From Dyadobacter psychrophilus (GTDB lineage Bacteria > Bacteroidota > Bacteroidia > Cytophagales > Spirosomataceae): a stretch of 64,000 nucleotides of DNA. Shown piece by piece: positions 46,901-53,838 of this stretch; within the stretch, counting starts at the first letter, position 1, and each line of letters begins with the position of its first letter. Both the position numbers and the translations under genes were made by a program. The notes beneath the pieces are model-generated. The model saw only the letters and a program-made list of their open reading frames with translations. It did no database searches and was not told the origin of the DNA. Location: assembly GCF_900167945.1 (NCBI RefSeq), contig NZ_FUZA01000011.1, forward strand, positions 1 through 64,000. Direction: 5' to 3'.

Positions 46901-47051
46901 TATCGCTGAGAACAGGATCAGAAAAAATTCTGAGCAATTCTTCTTTGAAAGAACCTAGATTGTTAGAAACCCTTTGATGGAAATCGGAAATGGTTTGCTC
47001 TGGCAGCAAAGGCCGTCTTAACAGGGCAAAGTTGTGGATCTGGGTTTGCAT
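43953..47051 (-). CDS. Class I lanthipeptide dehydratase (LanB), full length
   Basis: A 1032-residue LanB-type enzyme that dehydrates Ser/Thr in a ribosomal peptide by tRNA-dependent glutamylation and elimination. The N-terminal Lant_dehydr_N domain has the conserved Y..R.SSRCTPFGLFAG motif at about 86-101. The C-terminal domain from about residue 760 matches the thiopeptide-type/SpaB_C elimination domain (GSEWLFVKIYCGPHSAERIL, WFYVRYYDQGHHLRLRLR, DTYQRELERYNG and the late SFIHMFLNRLF). Both halves are fused and intact. No LanC, LanP or LanT gene is seen nearby. The substrate is probably the 49-residue ORF 2.2 kb downstream, unless the precursor lies elsewhere. The LytTR pair follows in the same direction. 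Confidence 0.95.
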   Translation of the reverse strand: MQTQIHNFALLRRPLLPEQTISDFHQRVSNNLGSFKEELLRIFSDPVLSDSIYLASPTLYRALRSEMASSERSAPIKMYLALYKYLIRMSSRCTPFGLFAGCSTVELRSHTAVGMSDISKARPAIRLDSRVAWQLCQYWQHQDELSSQLLYFPNSSLRRAPGCFQYMERIYEGSGHFTWTEVEYSQHLDQLLVRAANGCSIESLLLLLASMKVDTHQGLSYIKKLIESQVLVSELEAFCIHDDFLGWAASKIGSLKNAETHLNNLNEIAQVINSDVATAQKAGIINQLLKKNYQIADNNHCPLQVDLFFPYDKIALNKTAVQLIISEFDSLSVLAQQKENTLLSRFAAAFHQRYQYQQVPLLLALDPDSGIEYGQHSLPEQAQYHQTGTDPMDLPAEHTELSEYSQFKLSLYTTALAQNKLALQITDDHLARIKKGGKQQDKAPTEGAYLLGSLVSKSPSAFEQGDFKFLHQAWGGPSAFNLMTRFCHGDHVLKGMVSQGISTEELYHPEHIYAEISHLPHISSANILSRPQLRKHEICYLSRRFCSPNHTQLLAEDLLVSVTEDGQIILFSKSLNKRIIPRLTNAHNYSHGVPIYKFLCDLARQQSDLHLNWDWDFLSKQPFLPRIEYKHIILSLATWNISLPGQWEKAHQKLPLAARWAQLSKPLNVPRLFFLCWADNELFIDSDSDFALQVVFEALERYKSIRIIEHVGQSLPGLFGSGGKSFASQIIIPTLHVGGESLAPVCEHINPCEQRDFLPGSEWLFVKIYCGPHSAERILTDSILPVIKKLLAEGVINCWFYVRYYDQGHHLRLRLRCKTGAWGAAQPLALIGESLSTHLYFGTVSKICVDTYQRELERYNGISYQIVESIFCFESNTVLDLISSGLATNRMMIALVATYMLMEDLALTQAEMKEFCFALAKALAKKVGANQHQLNQKFRDDRALIQQILDDHIRGNKSPLAPFFADRSKTIQLAAKRPVSRQRQHELAASFIHMFLNRLFAADHMQQELLHYHYLYKFIASQQAKEKGGNKK

Positions 47052-47470
47052 ATGAGTCTGATTAAATTCAGCTCATATTAAGCATCAGATAAGGCCTTCC
47101 TAAATTTTAGGGACGATTAGCAGCCAGCCAGGGATCAATGTGCATTCATGCACTCTGAGTGCGATACTAAAAACACTTGCGGGGCCCTGCCTTCGAGTGG
47201 GCAGCATATAGGTAATGTCTACTTTATTAACACAAAGTCCCAAGGCCATATGCATGTCAATGGCGCTGAAAGACCCGAAATTTTTGCCTTTCAGATCGAG
47301 CAGAAAAACGATTTTGCCACTGATTCCTCTCAGGGATTGCATGCTTATCTCAAAGAAAGATAGAGACATGCTTGTGCAACCGATTTCTTAATACCAGAGG
47401 CAACCATCAGTTAGTGGTTAAATCGAAGTGCTTTTAGGCTTTGGGCTCCCTGAACTTTGTTTTGCCCTTA
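47052..47470. other. Intergenic region upstream of lanB
   Basis: 419 bases between the lanB start and the left end of the IS3-type derivative. Two overlapping opposite-strand open frames (47100-47369 minus, 89 codons; 47148-47363 plus, 71 codons) have no recognisable family and are probably chance. It should contain the lanB promoter; no TAnnTTTG box stands out on the minus strand. Confidence 0.4.
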
Positions 47471-47839
47471 TGCAGGCTTCCCTAAATACAGAGTGGTAAT
47501 GAAATAGACAAATTTTCTAATTTTAATCTACTATGAAACGGAACACATTCACCGCGGCGGGAAAGCCAATGCAGAATGCTTACGATGAAAGATTAGATAG
47601 AACCTATCGGCAAGCCGTTTTGGATGCTTACTTTTTTGATTCTCTTGAACAGCTGCGCATTTTGTCATACAAATACCCTGATAATTACAACAGTAAACAT
47701 CCGCCCAAGTCAATGAAAAGATTAACCTCAAATCAAAAGCGCACACTCTTGAAAGAAAGTGCTATGAAAAAAAAGAATTAACTATTGAAATCAACAACCG
47801 AGTCTAAATCACAGCTCCTTTAAAATCGGGAAGCCTACA
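47471..47839 (+). mobile_element. Internally deleted IS3-family element with both inverted ends (369 bp)
   Basis: The left end TGCAGGCTTCCC and the right end GGGAAGCCTACA are inverted repeats (11 of 12 bases) with the TG...CA termini of IS3-family elements. Only the C-terminal part of the transposase frame survives between them. No flanking target duplication is clear (CTTA on the left, TTTC on the right). The tail from about 47720 matches the remnant at 1770-1901, so the genome has carried at least two copies of this element. Confidence 0.72.
47533..47781 (+). pseudogene. IS3-family transposase C-terminal fragment
   Basis: An 82-codon frame that matches the last part of IS3 OrfB: GKPMQNAYDERLDRTYRQAV holds the catalytic Glu region (usual form QNAYIERFNRT), followed by LDAYFFDSLEQLRILSYKY and DNYNSKHPPKSM, the counterpart of DYN..RPH.SLG. 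The first two catalytic Asp residues are deleted, so it cannot be active alone. The ATG start is fortuitous, created by the internal deletion. Confidence 0.75.
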
Positions 47840-47885
47840 TTTCAAAATAAAATGTCCACAGGTAAATTCTTTTGCAAAAAATTGC

Positions 47886-47931
47886 ATAACCAATTGGTTA
47901 TATATATATGTTTGTATAACCAATCGGTTAT
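47886..47931 (+). promoter_or_regulatory. Twin palindromic operators around a -7 box (arsR-SRPBCC operon)
   Basis: ATAACCAATTGGTTAT (47886-47901) is a perfect 16-bp palindrome and ATAACCAATCGGTTAT (47916-47931) differs at one base. Their centres are 30 bp apart, about three helical turns. Between them TATGTTTG (47907-47914) fits the TAnnTTTG -7 element, with TTG 22 bases upstream. A repressor dimer on each site would block the promoter, so autoregulation by the ArsR-family protein encoded 12 bases downstream is likely. Confidence 0.8.
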
Positions 47932-47942
47932 GCATTAATAGT

Positions 47943-48260
47943 ATGGTTGCAAGAAGAGATGTTTTCCAGGCCATTGCTGATCCTACCCGCAGGGCCATGA
48001 TCGGTTTGTTGGCTAATAAGACATTGACCATCAATGAAGTGGCGGGAAATTTTGGTATGAGCCAGCCAGCCATTTCCAAGCATATGCATATTCTGACGGA
48101 ATGCGGGCTAGTGGTGATGGTTAAGATTGGTAGGGAAAAGCATTGCCGGGCTAACCTCAAAGGATTAGAAGAAGTGACCCGTTGGACCGAGCAATACCGG
48201 ATATTCTGGAATCAGCGGCTGGACGCACTGGAGGATTTGTTGAACGCTGACAATGACTAA
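47943..48260 (+). CDS. ArsR/SmtB-family repressor
   Basis: A 105-residue winged helix-turn-helix repressor: VFQAIADPTRRAMIGLLANKTLTINEVAGNFGMSQPAISKHMHIL contains the HTH with recognition helix SQPAISKHM, followed by a beta-wing (LVVMVKIGREKHCRANL). No Cys pair of the metal-sensing ArsR type is seen, so the effector is probably not a metal. It leads an operon with two SRPBCC genes (ArsR-AHSA1 arrangement, common in many bacteria). It probably binds the twin palindromes just upstream. Confidence 0.92.
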   Translation: MVARRDVFQAIADPTRRAMIGLLANKTLTINEVAGNFGMSQPAISKHMHILTECGLVVMVKIGREKHCRANLKGLEEVTRWTEQYRIFWNQRLDALEDLLNADND

Positions 48261-48302
48261 CATCTACGGATAATACCGATTTAACATAAACTTTTGAATG
48301 GA

Positions 48303-48773
48303 ATGGAGCAACAATCAAACATCCCCGCTGTAACCGCACAAATGCTTATCCGCCAACCGGCCCGTACTGTCTATAAAGCATTTATTGATCCGGATATTAC
48401 ACGGAATTTCTGGTTCACCAAAGGAAGCGGAATGCTTAAAAAAGGCCAGCATATAACCTGGGAATGGGAAATGTACGGTATAGCTATCGCCGTTTTTGTG
48501 GAAGAAATCATTGAAGATCGCTTCATTCAAATCCGCTGGGACGAACCATCTACAACTGTGCAATTTGAATTTTGTGAGATCGCCGGGCTGGGCACCTATG
48601 TTGAGATCACTAATACAGGTTTTCAGCAGCAGAATGCGGAGCTATGGAAAGCGATCAATAACAATGCCGGCGGATTTACGACCGTGCTTGATGGAGCCAA
48701 GGCATATTTAGAGCACGGTATTGAGCTCAATCTGATCGCTGATAAATTTCCGCCGCAGGTAACTTCCCATTGA
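48303..48773 (+). CDS. SRPBCC (AHSA1/START-like) domain protein
   Basis: A 156-residue single-domain protein with the helix-grip fold of the SRPBCC superfamily: QMLIRQPARTVYKAFIDPDITRNFWFTKGSG at the N-terminus and GGFTTVLDGAKAYLEHGIELN as the long C-terminal helix. I start it at ATG 48303; a TTG 9 bases earlier is possible. These proteins bind hydrophobic ligands in a central cavity, and pairs of them next to an ArsR gene are a recurrent arrangement with unknown ligand. Its stop overlaps or nearly touches the next SRPBCC gene. Confidence 0.88.
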   Translation: MEQQSNIPAVTAQMLIRQPARTVYKAFIDPDITRNFWFTKGSGMLKKGQHITWEWEMYGIAIAVFVEEIIEDRFIQIRWDEPSTTVQFEFCEIAGLGTYVEITNTGFQQQNAELWKAINNNAGGFTTVLDGAKAYLEHGIELNLIADKFPPQVTSH

Positions 48774-48778
48774 TCGGT

Positions 48779-49309
48779 ATGGAAGTGCTAGGTAAAGTCA
48801 TCGCTCCGGGCGTGTTGTATTTTGAGCGCTTTTTTGGCAGTACTCCTCAAAAGGTATGGAAATATCTCATCGATTCCGAAAAACGAGGTAAATGGTTGGG
48901 AAAGGGTGATATGGAATTGTTTGAAGGAGGTAGGGTAGAGCTGTACTTCATGCATACTGAGCTCAGCCCATCCACAGCCCCAGTACCTGATCGATATCAG
49001 CACATGCAGCAAGGGCACCACTTCACAGGCAAAGTTCTTCAAATTAAACCGCCGCATCTGCTATCCTTTACCTGGGAGGATGGCTCTGAGGTCACCATCG
49101 AACTTTCTGCGCACAAAGACGGCGTCTTATTGCGGCTTACACACCGCAAACTGGCTGATGATCCGGCAACACGCTCGAGCGTAGCGGCTGGATGGCACAC
49201 GCATATGGAAATTCTGCAAAATGTATTGAATGGAAGCATTCCTCCCAACTTTTGGTTGAGTTTTCATAACATTCAGCAGGTGTATCAGATTGATTTACTG
49301 CAACTCTGA
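48779..49309 (+). CDS. Second SRPBCC (AHSA1/START-like) domain protein
   Basis: A 176-residue SRPBCC protein from ATG 48779; a TTG at 48770 would overlap the previous stop as TTGA and could allow coupled translation. It has FERFFGSTPQKVWKYLIDSEKRGKWLGKGDMELFEGG at the start, the GKVLQIKPPHLLSFTWEDGSEVTIEL strand region, and AAGWHTHMEILQNVLNG as the closing helix. It is related in fold but not closely to its upstream neighbour. It shares the ArsR operon, so both are probably induced when the repressor is released. Confidence 0.88.
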   Translation: MEVLGKVIAPGVLYFERFFGSTPQKVWKYLIDSEKRGKWLGKGDMELFEGGRVELYFMHTELSPSTAPVPDRYQHMQQGHHFTGKVLQIKPPHLLSFTWEDGSEVTIELSAHKDGVLLRLTHRKLADDPATRSSVAAGWHTHMEILQNVLNGSIPPNFWLSFHNIQQVYQIDLLQL

Positions 49310-49484
49310 TCTCAAAGGGACATCGACCTTGTTGGTTCTTTCAGCCAGGGATGAGATTACCAGCGCGATTCCACAAAAGGTTAGACATTCGAACGAGCCT
49401 ATGATATTTTCACCGTTCTGAATTCAGGAAAATGAATAGCATAATAAAGGTGTAGTGATACTAGCCAGATAAACAGCACCAAGC

Positions 49485-50408
49485 TCAATTTTTCGACAGA
49501 ACCGCCCTGAGCTTTTCGAGCGCCTGCGCATGCTTCTGCTTGGGCATTCTTGCCAGGTTCATCAATTTCCATTGCACAGATGGAAGGGCAGCGACTTGCT
49601 CCAGGTTCTGTAGACCCAACAGATCCCATTGCGGAGTCTGTGCCTTAAATGATATGAGAAATTCCCTTTCCTGGTCAGTCATTTGCTTGTGAATCAGCTC
49701 GACCAGAAGCTCGCGGGTATCTTCGAGCTCTTTAAGGGAGACGTCCGCTTCGGCCATCTGGGCAAATTCATTTTCATAAATAGCTGTGATGTCTTTATGA
49801 TGAGGCGCCAGCAATTCTGACATCGGGCGCTGGTGGCTGATCAAAAACACCAGGAAGGTTTTTCTCAGGTCTTGGGTGAGGCCTTCGTTTTCAAGAAGAA
49901 ACTTCACGTCAAACAAGTCCCTCGGATGCTGCCTGTCCAATGCCGCGCAGATTTTCCCTGCATACAGATCGGGCAGGGAAGCAACCTGGATTTCGGCGTA
50001 GCCGAATTCTCTTTCCACCAATTCGCAGACTGCCATGCGCTCAGCTTCAAATACCGTCCCGCGTATCACCGGTGAGAGCTCGATCTTGATGCGCACATCG
50101 CCAAGTTGCACAATGAGCCGCAACCCATCATTTTGCTCGTGTGTGTTCTGCACCTTGGCCCCTGCGACTGTTTTGGTGATCAGCATACTAAGGCGTGTTA
50201 GCGCTTCCCGGATATTTTTCAGTGAAACCTCCCGCGGTTCAGCTGGCAGATAAAGTAAATCGATATCCACCGATAGCCTGGGAAGCTCGCGGTAGAAAAG
50301 GTTTATTGCTGTGCCTCCTTTTAATGCAAAACATTTTTCTGAGTCCAGCAGAGGCAGTACCCGGACAAGAAGTTGCACCTGCTGGTAGTAAATCGTATCC
50401 TTATTCAT
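49485..50408 (-). CDS. AbiEii/AbiGii-family nucleotidyltransferase toxin
   Basis: A 307-residue toxin of type IV toxin-antitoxin systems. The nucleotidyltransferase signature is complete: KGGTAINLFYRELPRLSVDIDLLYL, with GGTAIN at 31-36 and the metal-binding D48-x-D50. Relatives (AbiEii, MenT) transfer nucleotides to tRNA or other targets and give abortive infection against phage. It overlaps the antitoxin gene by 4 bases (ATGA-like junction), so expression is coupled. The length is typical. Position next to integrase/IS debris and a conjugative operon fits mobile defence cargo. Confidence 0.92.
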   Translation of the reverse strand: MNKDTIYYQQVQLLVRVLPLLDSEKCFALKGGTAINLFYRELPRLSVDIDLLYLPAEPREVSLKNIREALTRLSMLITKTVAGAKVQNTHEQNDGLRLIVQLGDVRIKIELSPVIRGTVFEAERMAVCELVEREFGYAEIQVASLPDLYAGKICAALDRQHPRDLFDVKFLLENEGLTQDLRKTFLVFLISHQRPMSELLAPHHKDITAIYENEFAQMAEADVSLKELEDTRELLVELIHKQMTDQEREFLISFKAQTPQWDLLGLQNLEQVAALPSVQWKLMNLARMPKQKHAQALEKLRAVLSKN

Positions 50409-51196
50409 CCGTTCTGACTTTGTTTGGGGACTGTTATCTGGTAGACCTTATCCAGCTCACCGTTTTCTGCGATTACACGATTGCCTGTGCCCAGATCTAT
50501 TCTTCCCTGATCAATCTTTGCTAGCCAGCTGTGACTATTCCGGGTGGCAAACCACAAAAATACCCGCTTGGCTTTGATACTGGTGCAGTCTTCCAGAAGG
50601 CGCTGCAAAGCGCGCGGCGATAACGTTGTCATACCTTGAAACAGCTGTTCGGCATGTTCGAAAGATATCTGATTGGGAACATCGGCCATCATCTCCAGGC
50701 AGGCACGTTCAGGTTGAGAGATGTTCAGTGCGTGCGTCCCGCCTCCCCAGGGGACCTGTAATGTGTATTGCCGGGAGGTCGCAGGGTCCATCGTCGCAAA
50801 AAGCTCAGATCGCCTGTGGCGCACAAAAGTTACTTCACTTATCAGCTCATCAGCCCATAAAGGCCATTTGTCGTTGCCATATAGGTGGATGATTGTTTTT
50901 CTGGAGCCAGGGATATAATGGGAAAAGCCCTTCAATTCAAGTGCGGTCAGCCCGCCAACCAGGTAGTCGGTATCCATGATTGATTGCAAAGTACATACTA
51001 TGTTCTGCCAGCTGAGTCTGATGCTTCCTCTTGTGTAGACCCCCTTCGAGAGTAGTCTGAGTTGATGACTCTTAACCAGATTATCGATGGCATGTTTACT
51101 TAGCGAAGCTTTCTCCATTAGCCACTGCCTGGTAACAATACTTCCCTCAGGAATCAGATTTTCAAGTATCCTTCTTCGGTCCGGATTGCTTGGCAT
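50405..51196 (-). CDS. AbiEi-family antitoxin/transcriptional repressor
   Basis: A 263-residue antitoxin. The N-terminal winged helix (LENLIPEGSIVTRQWLMEKASLSKHAIDNLVKSHQLRLLSKGVYTRG) is the AbiEi_4-type DNA-binding domain; the rest contains the conserved YLVGGLTALELKGFSHYIPGSR and PERACLEMMADVP blocks of AbiEi C-terminal domains. It represses its own operon by binding inverted repeats upstream and neutralises AbiEii. The two inverted-repeat sites at 51218-51314 lie 22 and 64 bases before its start codon and fit that role. Confidence 0.92.
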   Translation of the reverse strand: MPSNPDRRRILENLIPEGSIVTRQWLMEKASLSKHAIDNLVKSHQLRLLSKGVYTRGSIRLSWQNIVCTLQSIMDTDYLVGGLTALELKGFSHYIPGSRKTIIHLYGNDKWPLWADELISEVTFVRHRRSELFATMDPATSRQYTLQVPWGGGTHALNISQPERACLEMMADVPNQISFEHAEQLFQGMTTLSPRALQRLLEDCTSIKAKRVFLWFATRNSHSWLAKIDQGRIDLGTGNRVIAENGELDKVYQITVPKQSQNG

Positions 51197-51217
51197 ATTT
51201 ATAAAATTGGAAAATGG

Positions 51218-51314
51218 CGGCGATCATCGCCGTGAAAACAAAGATAGACAAATAAATAGTTTATCAAACAACGAAATAACGGCGTTAATCGCCGTTATTT
51301 CGTTGTTTGATAAA
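51218..51314 (-). promoter_or_regulatory. Two inverted-repeat operators upstream of abiEi
   Basis: Site 1 (51218-51232) is CGGCGAT-C-ATCGCCG. Site 2 (51260-51314) is a perfect 25-bp inverted repeat around TTAAT, with inner ends AACGGCG and CGCCGTT. Both share the core GGCG-N5-CGCC, and their centres are 62 bp apart, close to six helical turns. AbiEi proteins are known to bind such inverted repeats cooperatively. Site 2 could also form a strong cruciform or RNA hairpin. Confidence 0.8.
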
Positions 51315-51865
51315 TTTCAACTCCATATTTTATTCAAATCCTCATTGATGTCTCCCGTGAATAATTAGAATTTCGAAGTAGATCAACCCAAACAACGGTG
51401 AGAAATTTTACCGAAAGGTATCTTTCAGAAAACACAACGCGTCAGTATTTACAAAAGCTGATGGATATGGGGATAGTTAAAATAAACAGCATCGGGGGGC
51501 ACCACTTGTCTCTTTTGGAATTACACAGGATCCTTTCTTAATACCTTCCTGCTATCGGTAAATAACCCAACTTTCGGCACTAAGATCAAATTACTGCAGA
51601 AAGTTTGAAAACGAAATGCCTCCTGCCATTGTGGCCAGGGTACTCAAAAACTGCTCTCTTTTCATCAGAGTAAATGTTTTGATATTTTGGCGGATTGATA
51701 AGAATTACTTTTACAGTATTAGAGAGCAATAGTGGTATATATCGGTTACTTATTATCACCAAATAATCAATGCGTAAGATTTTTTTGTAAATTTATTTCA
51801 TACTTGTTTACGATATAAACGTCCGTATACTAATTAGCAGAGCACCCTTTTTTCTTTTGTTAAGC
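51315..51865. other. 551-base gap with possible gene debris
   Basis: No intact gene. Around 51370-51540 a plus-strand frame reads SRSTQTTVRNFTERYLSENTTRQYLQKLMDMGIVKINS and ends in LELHRILS; this resembles the C-terminal winged helix of Fic-type or similar regulators (TA.RYL..L...GI), and may be the tail of a lost gene. The remainder is AT-rich without structure I can name. Confidence 0.35.
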
Positions 51866-52165
51866 ATGAAAGCAGTTGCCTATTATCACGTATCCACTTA
51901 CTTGTAGGGTAAAAGCGGTCTAGGGCTGGAAGCCCAGCAGCGGGCCGTAGAACAGTTTATAACAGTCCATGGCTATGAGATCGCCGGTGAATATTCTTCA
52001 GGTTCTTCCCTCGTAATATTTGAAACGCAGTTGGGCGGGTATGTTGAAAAGACAAAAGCAAACGGAATAAGGCAGCATCCCAAGCCATTAACATCGTCGG
52101 TAGTAGTGACAAAATCACGATTAAAAGGTATTTTGGGTGGTTTATGCGTCATGTTACAGGCATAA
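51866..52165 (+). pseudogene. Broken serine recombinase (resolvase) N-terminus
   Basis: The frame reads MKAVAYYHVSTYL, then an in-frame TAG, then GKSGLGLEAQQRAVEQFITVHG and EIAGEYSS. This matches the resolvase N-terminal pattern YYRVSTK.QG.SGLGLEAQ, including the catalytic Ser in VST; the usual Arg before it is replaced by His. The downstream region that should hold LDRLSR is degraded and a stop follows at 52163-52165. The large C-terminal part is absent. It is a relic of an integrase/resolvase. Confidence 0.8.
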
Positions 52166-52489
52166 ATCCAAGTACATAAGGCGAAATTGCAGCCCGTAAG
52201 TGCTGTTCCGAATGTTGCGTGGAGATGCTTTAATGTATAAGCCTTGGATGAACTACATATTTCTTAGCTAACTTGGTGCTACTTGGATGAGAAATCGAAT
52301 CTTAGCGTTAGCTAAGTTATAAAAAGGCAACCTGCAGCTCCGTAGCTACTAGTACCTGACGTAGGGAATTCCTGATCCTTGTTATAGTAAGAAACGTCAT
52401 CGCCGCTCCATGAAGTGTTCTGCTACATCTGATAAGCTCGAAGCTTGGTCAGTTGATAGAAATGCTTCATGTCAGAGGCTGCCTATTTT
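52166..52489 (-). other. Structured non-coding flank of the IS110-family gene, candidate bridge-RNA region
   Basis: These 324 bases lie downstream of the IS110 transposase and have no open frame. They contain a 10-bp inverted repeat CTTAGCTAAC (52263-52272) and GTTAGCTAAG (52307-52316), the second also part of a local CTTAGC-GTTA-GCTAAG hairpin, and an AAGCT-TCG-AGCTT hairpin near 52437-52450. IS110-family elements encode a structured bridge RNA in a non-coding end, on the downstream side in the IS1111 group. With only some 20-80 bases free on the other side, this flank is the better candidate. The element's boundaries are not determined. Confidence 0.4.
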
Positions 52490-53482
52490 TTAATTGTCCT
52501 GATAAATAGCGTTGTTGCGAACGCAAGAAAAAATTCGGTGAATTAGCTTGTTGCTAATGGCATTAAGTATACTCATTTTATTCTTTCCCTCATTTACTTT
52601 ACGGGTATAGTAACGCCCGAGGGTACCCACAGGGTTTCTCGCAAACCCAACGGCAGCCATATGAAGCAGTGCCTTGAGCTCTTTTCTTGCAAAGTGTGAC
52701 ACCCTTGTCCTTTTAATAATGTTTGTACCTGATTTCCATGGAAATGGAGCCACGCCGCAGAAGCTTGCAAAGGACTTGGGGCTTGCAAATTCCTTAAATT
52801 CGTTGGTATGGATAATAATCTGTGCTGCGGTAACTTCGCCGATCCTGGGAACAGACATAATTAAAGTTCTGAGCGTATCCAGCCGCTTATCCGACTTGAT
52901 TAATTCTGCCGCTGCCTGTTCCACTTTTTCCAGATCGTCATTTATTGCGTTCAAGGTCTGGTTGATGTAGGACAATCGAGATAGCCTATCCGACGTTGAT
53001 AAAAAATATGTTTCCGTTGGTAAGGAGGATCTTAATACTTTTTTGACCTTAAGTAAGCGCCGCCTAATTGAGTATAATGTTGCAAGTTCTTCAACACATT
53101 TTCGGGGCTTTTCCCATTTTCTGATAGATAAGTGATTTTTCCTTGCATACTCCGCAATTTTGATTGCATCGATTCTGTCGTCTTTGGCTCTTTGAATACC
53201 CATCGACCTCTTTATCTGCAAAGGCGACTCCAAATAAAGATCTATTTTCTGTTTGATTAAAGCGGCGGCTAAGAACTTGGTATAAATGCCCATATTTTCT
53301 GCACAAAAAATTATGTTTTTACTGTGCTTTTTATAAATTTTTTTGAAAGACGCTAAAAACTCGTTTATATCAGATAAGCTGTTGCTTATTCTTGCCAAGA
53401 CAGGCGGCTCTTGCTTGTAAAGGGTTGCCAAGTCAAGATGGTTCTTAGAAATATCTACTCCAACAAAGATTTTTGAATCCAT
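52490..53482 (-). CDS. IS110-family transposase (DEDD recombinase)
   Basis: A 330-residue IS110-type recombinase. The RuvC-like N-terminal domain (DEDD_Tnp_IS110) begins FVGVDISKNHLDLA with catalytic Asp9, and has FCAENMG and AKDDRIDAIKIAEYA for the later acidic residues. The C-terminal Transposase_20 domain reads RTLIMSVPRIGEVTAAQIII, FCGVAPFPWKSGT (with the catalytic Ser region) and RVSHFARKELKALLHMAA. Length is normal and there is no frameshift, so it may be active. It sits between a dead serine recombinase and a dead IS982-like transposase. Confidence 0.95.
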   Translation of the reverse strand: MDSKIFVGVDISKNHLDLATLYKQEPPVLARISNSLSDINEFLASFKKIYKKHSKNIIFCAENMGIYTKFLAAALIKQKIDLYLESPLQIKRSMGIQRAKDDRIDAIKIAEYARKNHLSIRKWEKPRKCVEELATLYSIRRRLLKVKKVLRSSLPTETYFLSTSDRLSRLSYINQTLNAINDDLEKVEQAAAELIKSDKRLDTLRTLIMSVPRIGEVTAAQIIIHTNEFKEFASPKSFASFCGVAPFPWKSGTNIIKRTRVSHFARKELKALLHMAAVGFARNPVGTLGRYYTRKVNEGKNKMSILNAISNKLIHRIFSCVRNNAIYQDN

Positions 53483-53566
53483 TGTTTTAAGATTTAGGTC
53501 ATGTTCTGGGAAGCAAGGGACTTATCATGTGTGTACCGAAACAAGAATTGCGTAACCAAACGTCTT

Positions 53567-53818
53567 GTTTCGGTGTTTATCGGCATTAATAAAATCGACC
53601 AGCCTTGTTCTGACTGGCGCCGGAAAACCCGTAAAACAATCGAAACTCTCTTTTCACAGCTATGCGATCAGCAATTAATTAAACGCAACTACGCGAAGAC
53701 CTCAGATGGGCTATTTGCCCGAATTGTCGCAAAAATAGCTTCTGTCTCAATTCTGAAAGCAATCAACTCGCTGGCAAACAAACCACTCGGACGCATTAAA
53801 CACGCACTACTTTGCTAA
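53567..53818 (+). pseudogene. IS982-like transposase C-terminal remnant
   Basis: The frame ending at 53818 reads RRKTRKTIETLFSQLCDQQLIKRNYAKTSDGLFARIVAKIAS and LANKPLGRIKHALL, the closing part of a DDE transposase; ETLFSQLCDQ and RNYAK are typical of a Bacteroidota group usually annotated as IS982. The N-terminal two-thirds are missing on this side and not found on the other side of the IS110 gene. Upstream bases belong to the IS110 flank; the join lies somewhere in 53500-53575, where a 12-bp inverted repeat ACCGAAACAAGA/TCTTGTTTCGGT (53535-53574) straddles it. Confidence 0.65.
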
Positions 53819-53838
53819 CCGCACAACGGGTAGTAATT

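Noticed and set aside
47100-47369. 89-codon minus-strand frame upstream of lanB, a possible second small gene
   Set aside because: No recognisable family, overlapped by an equally open plus-strand frame, and mixed composition; probably chance.
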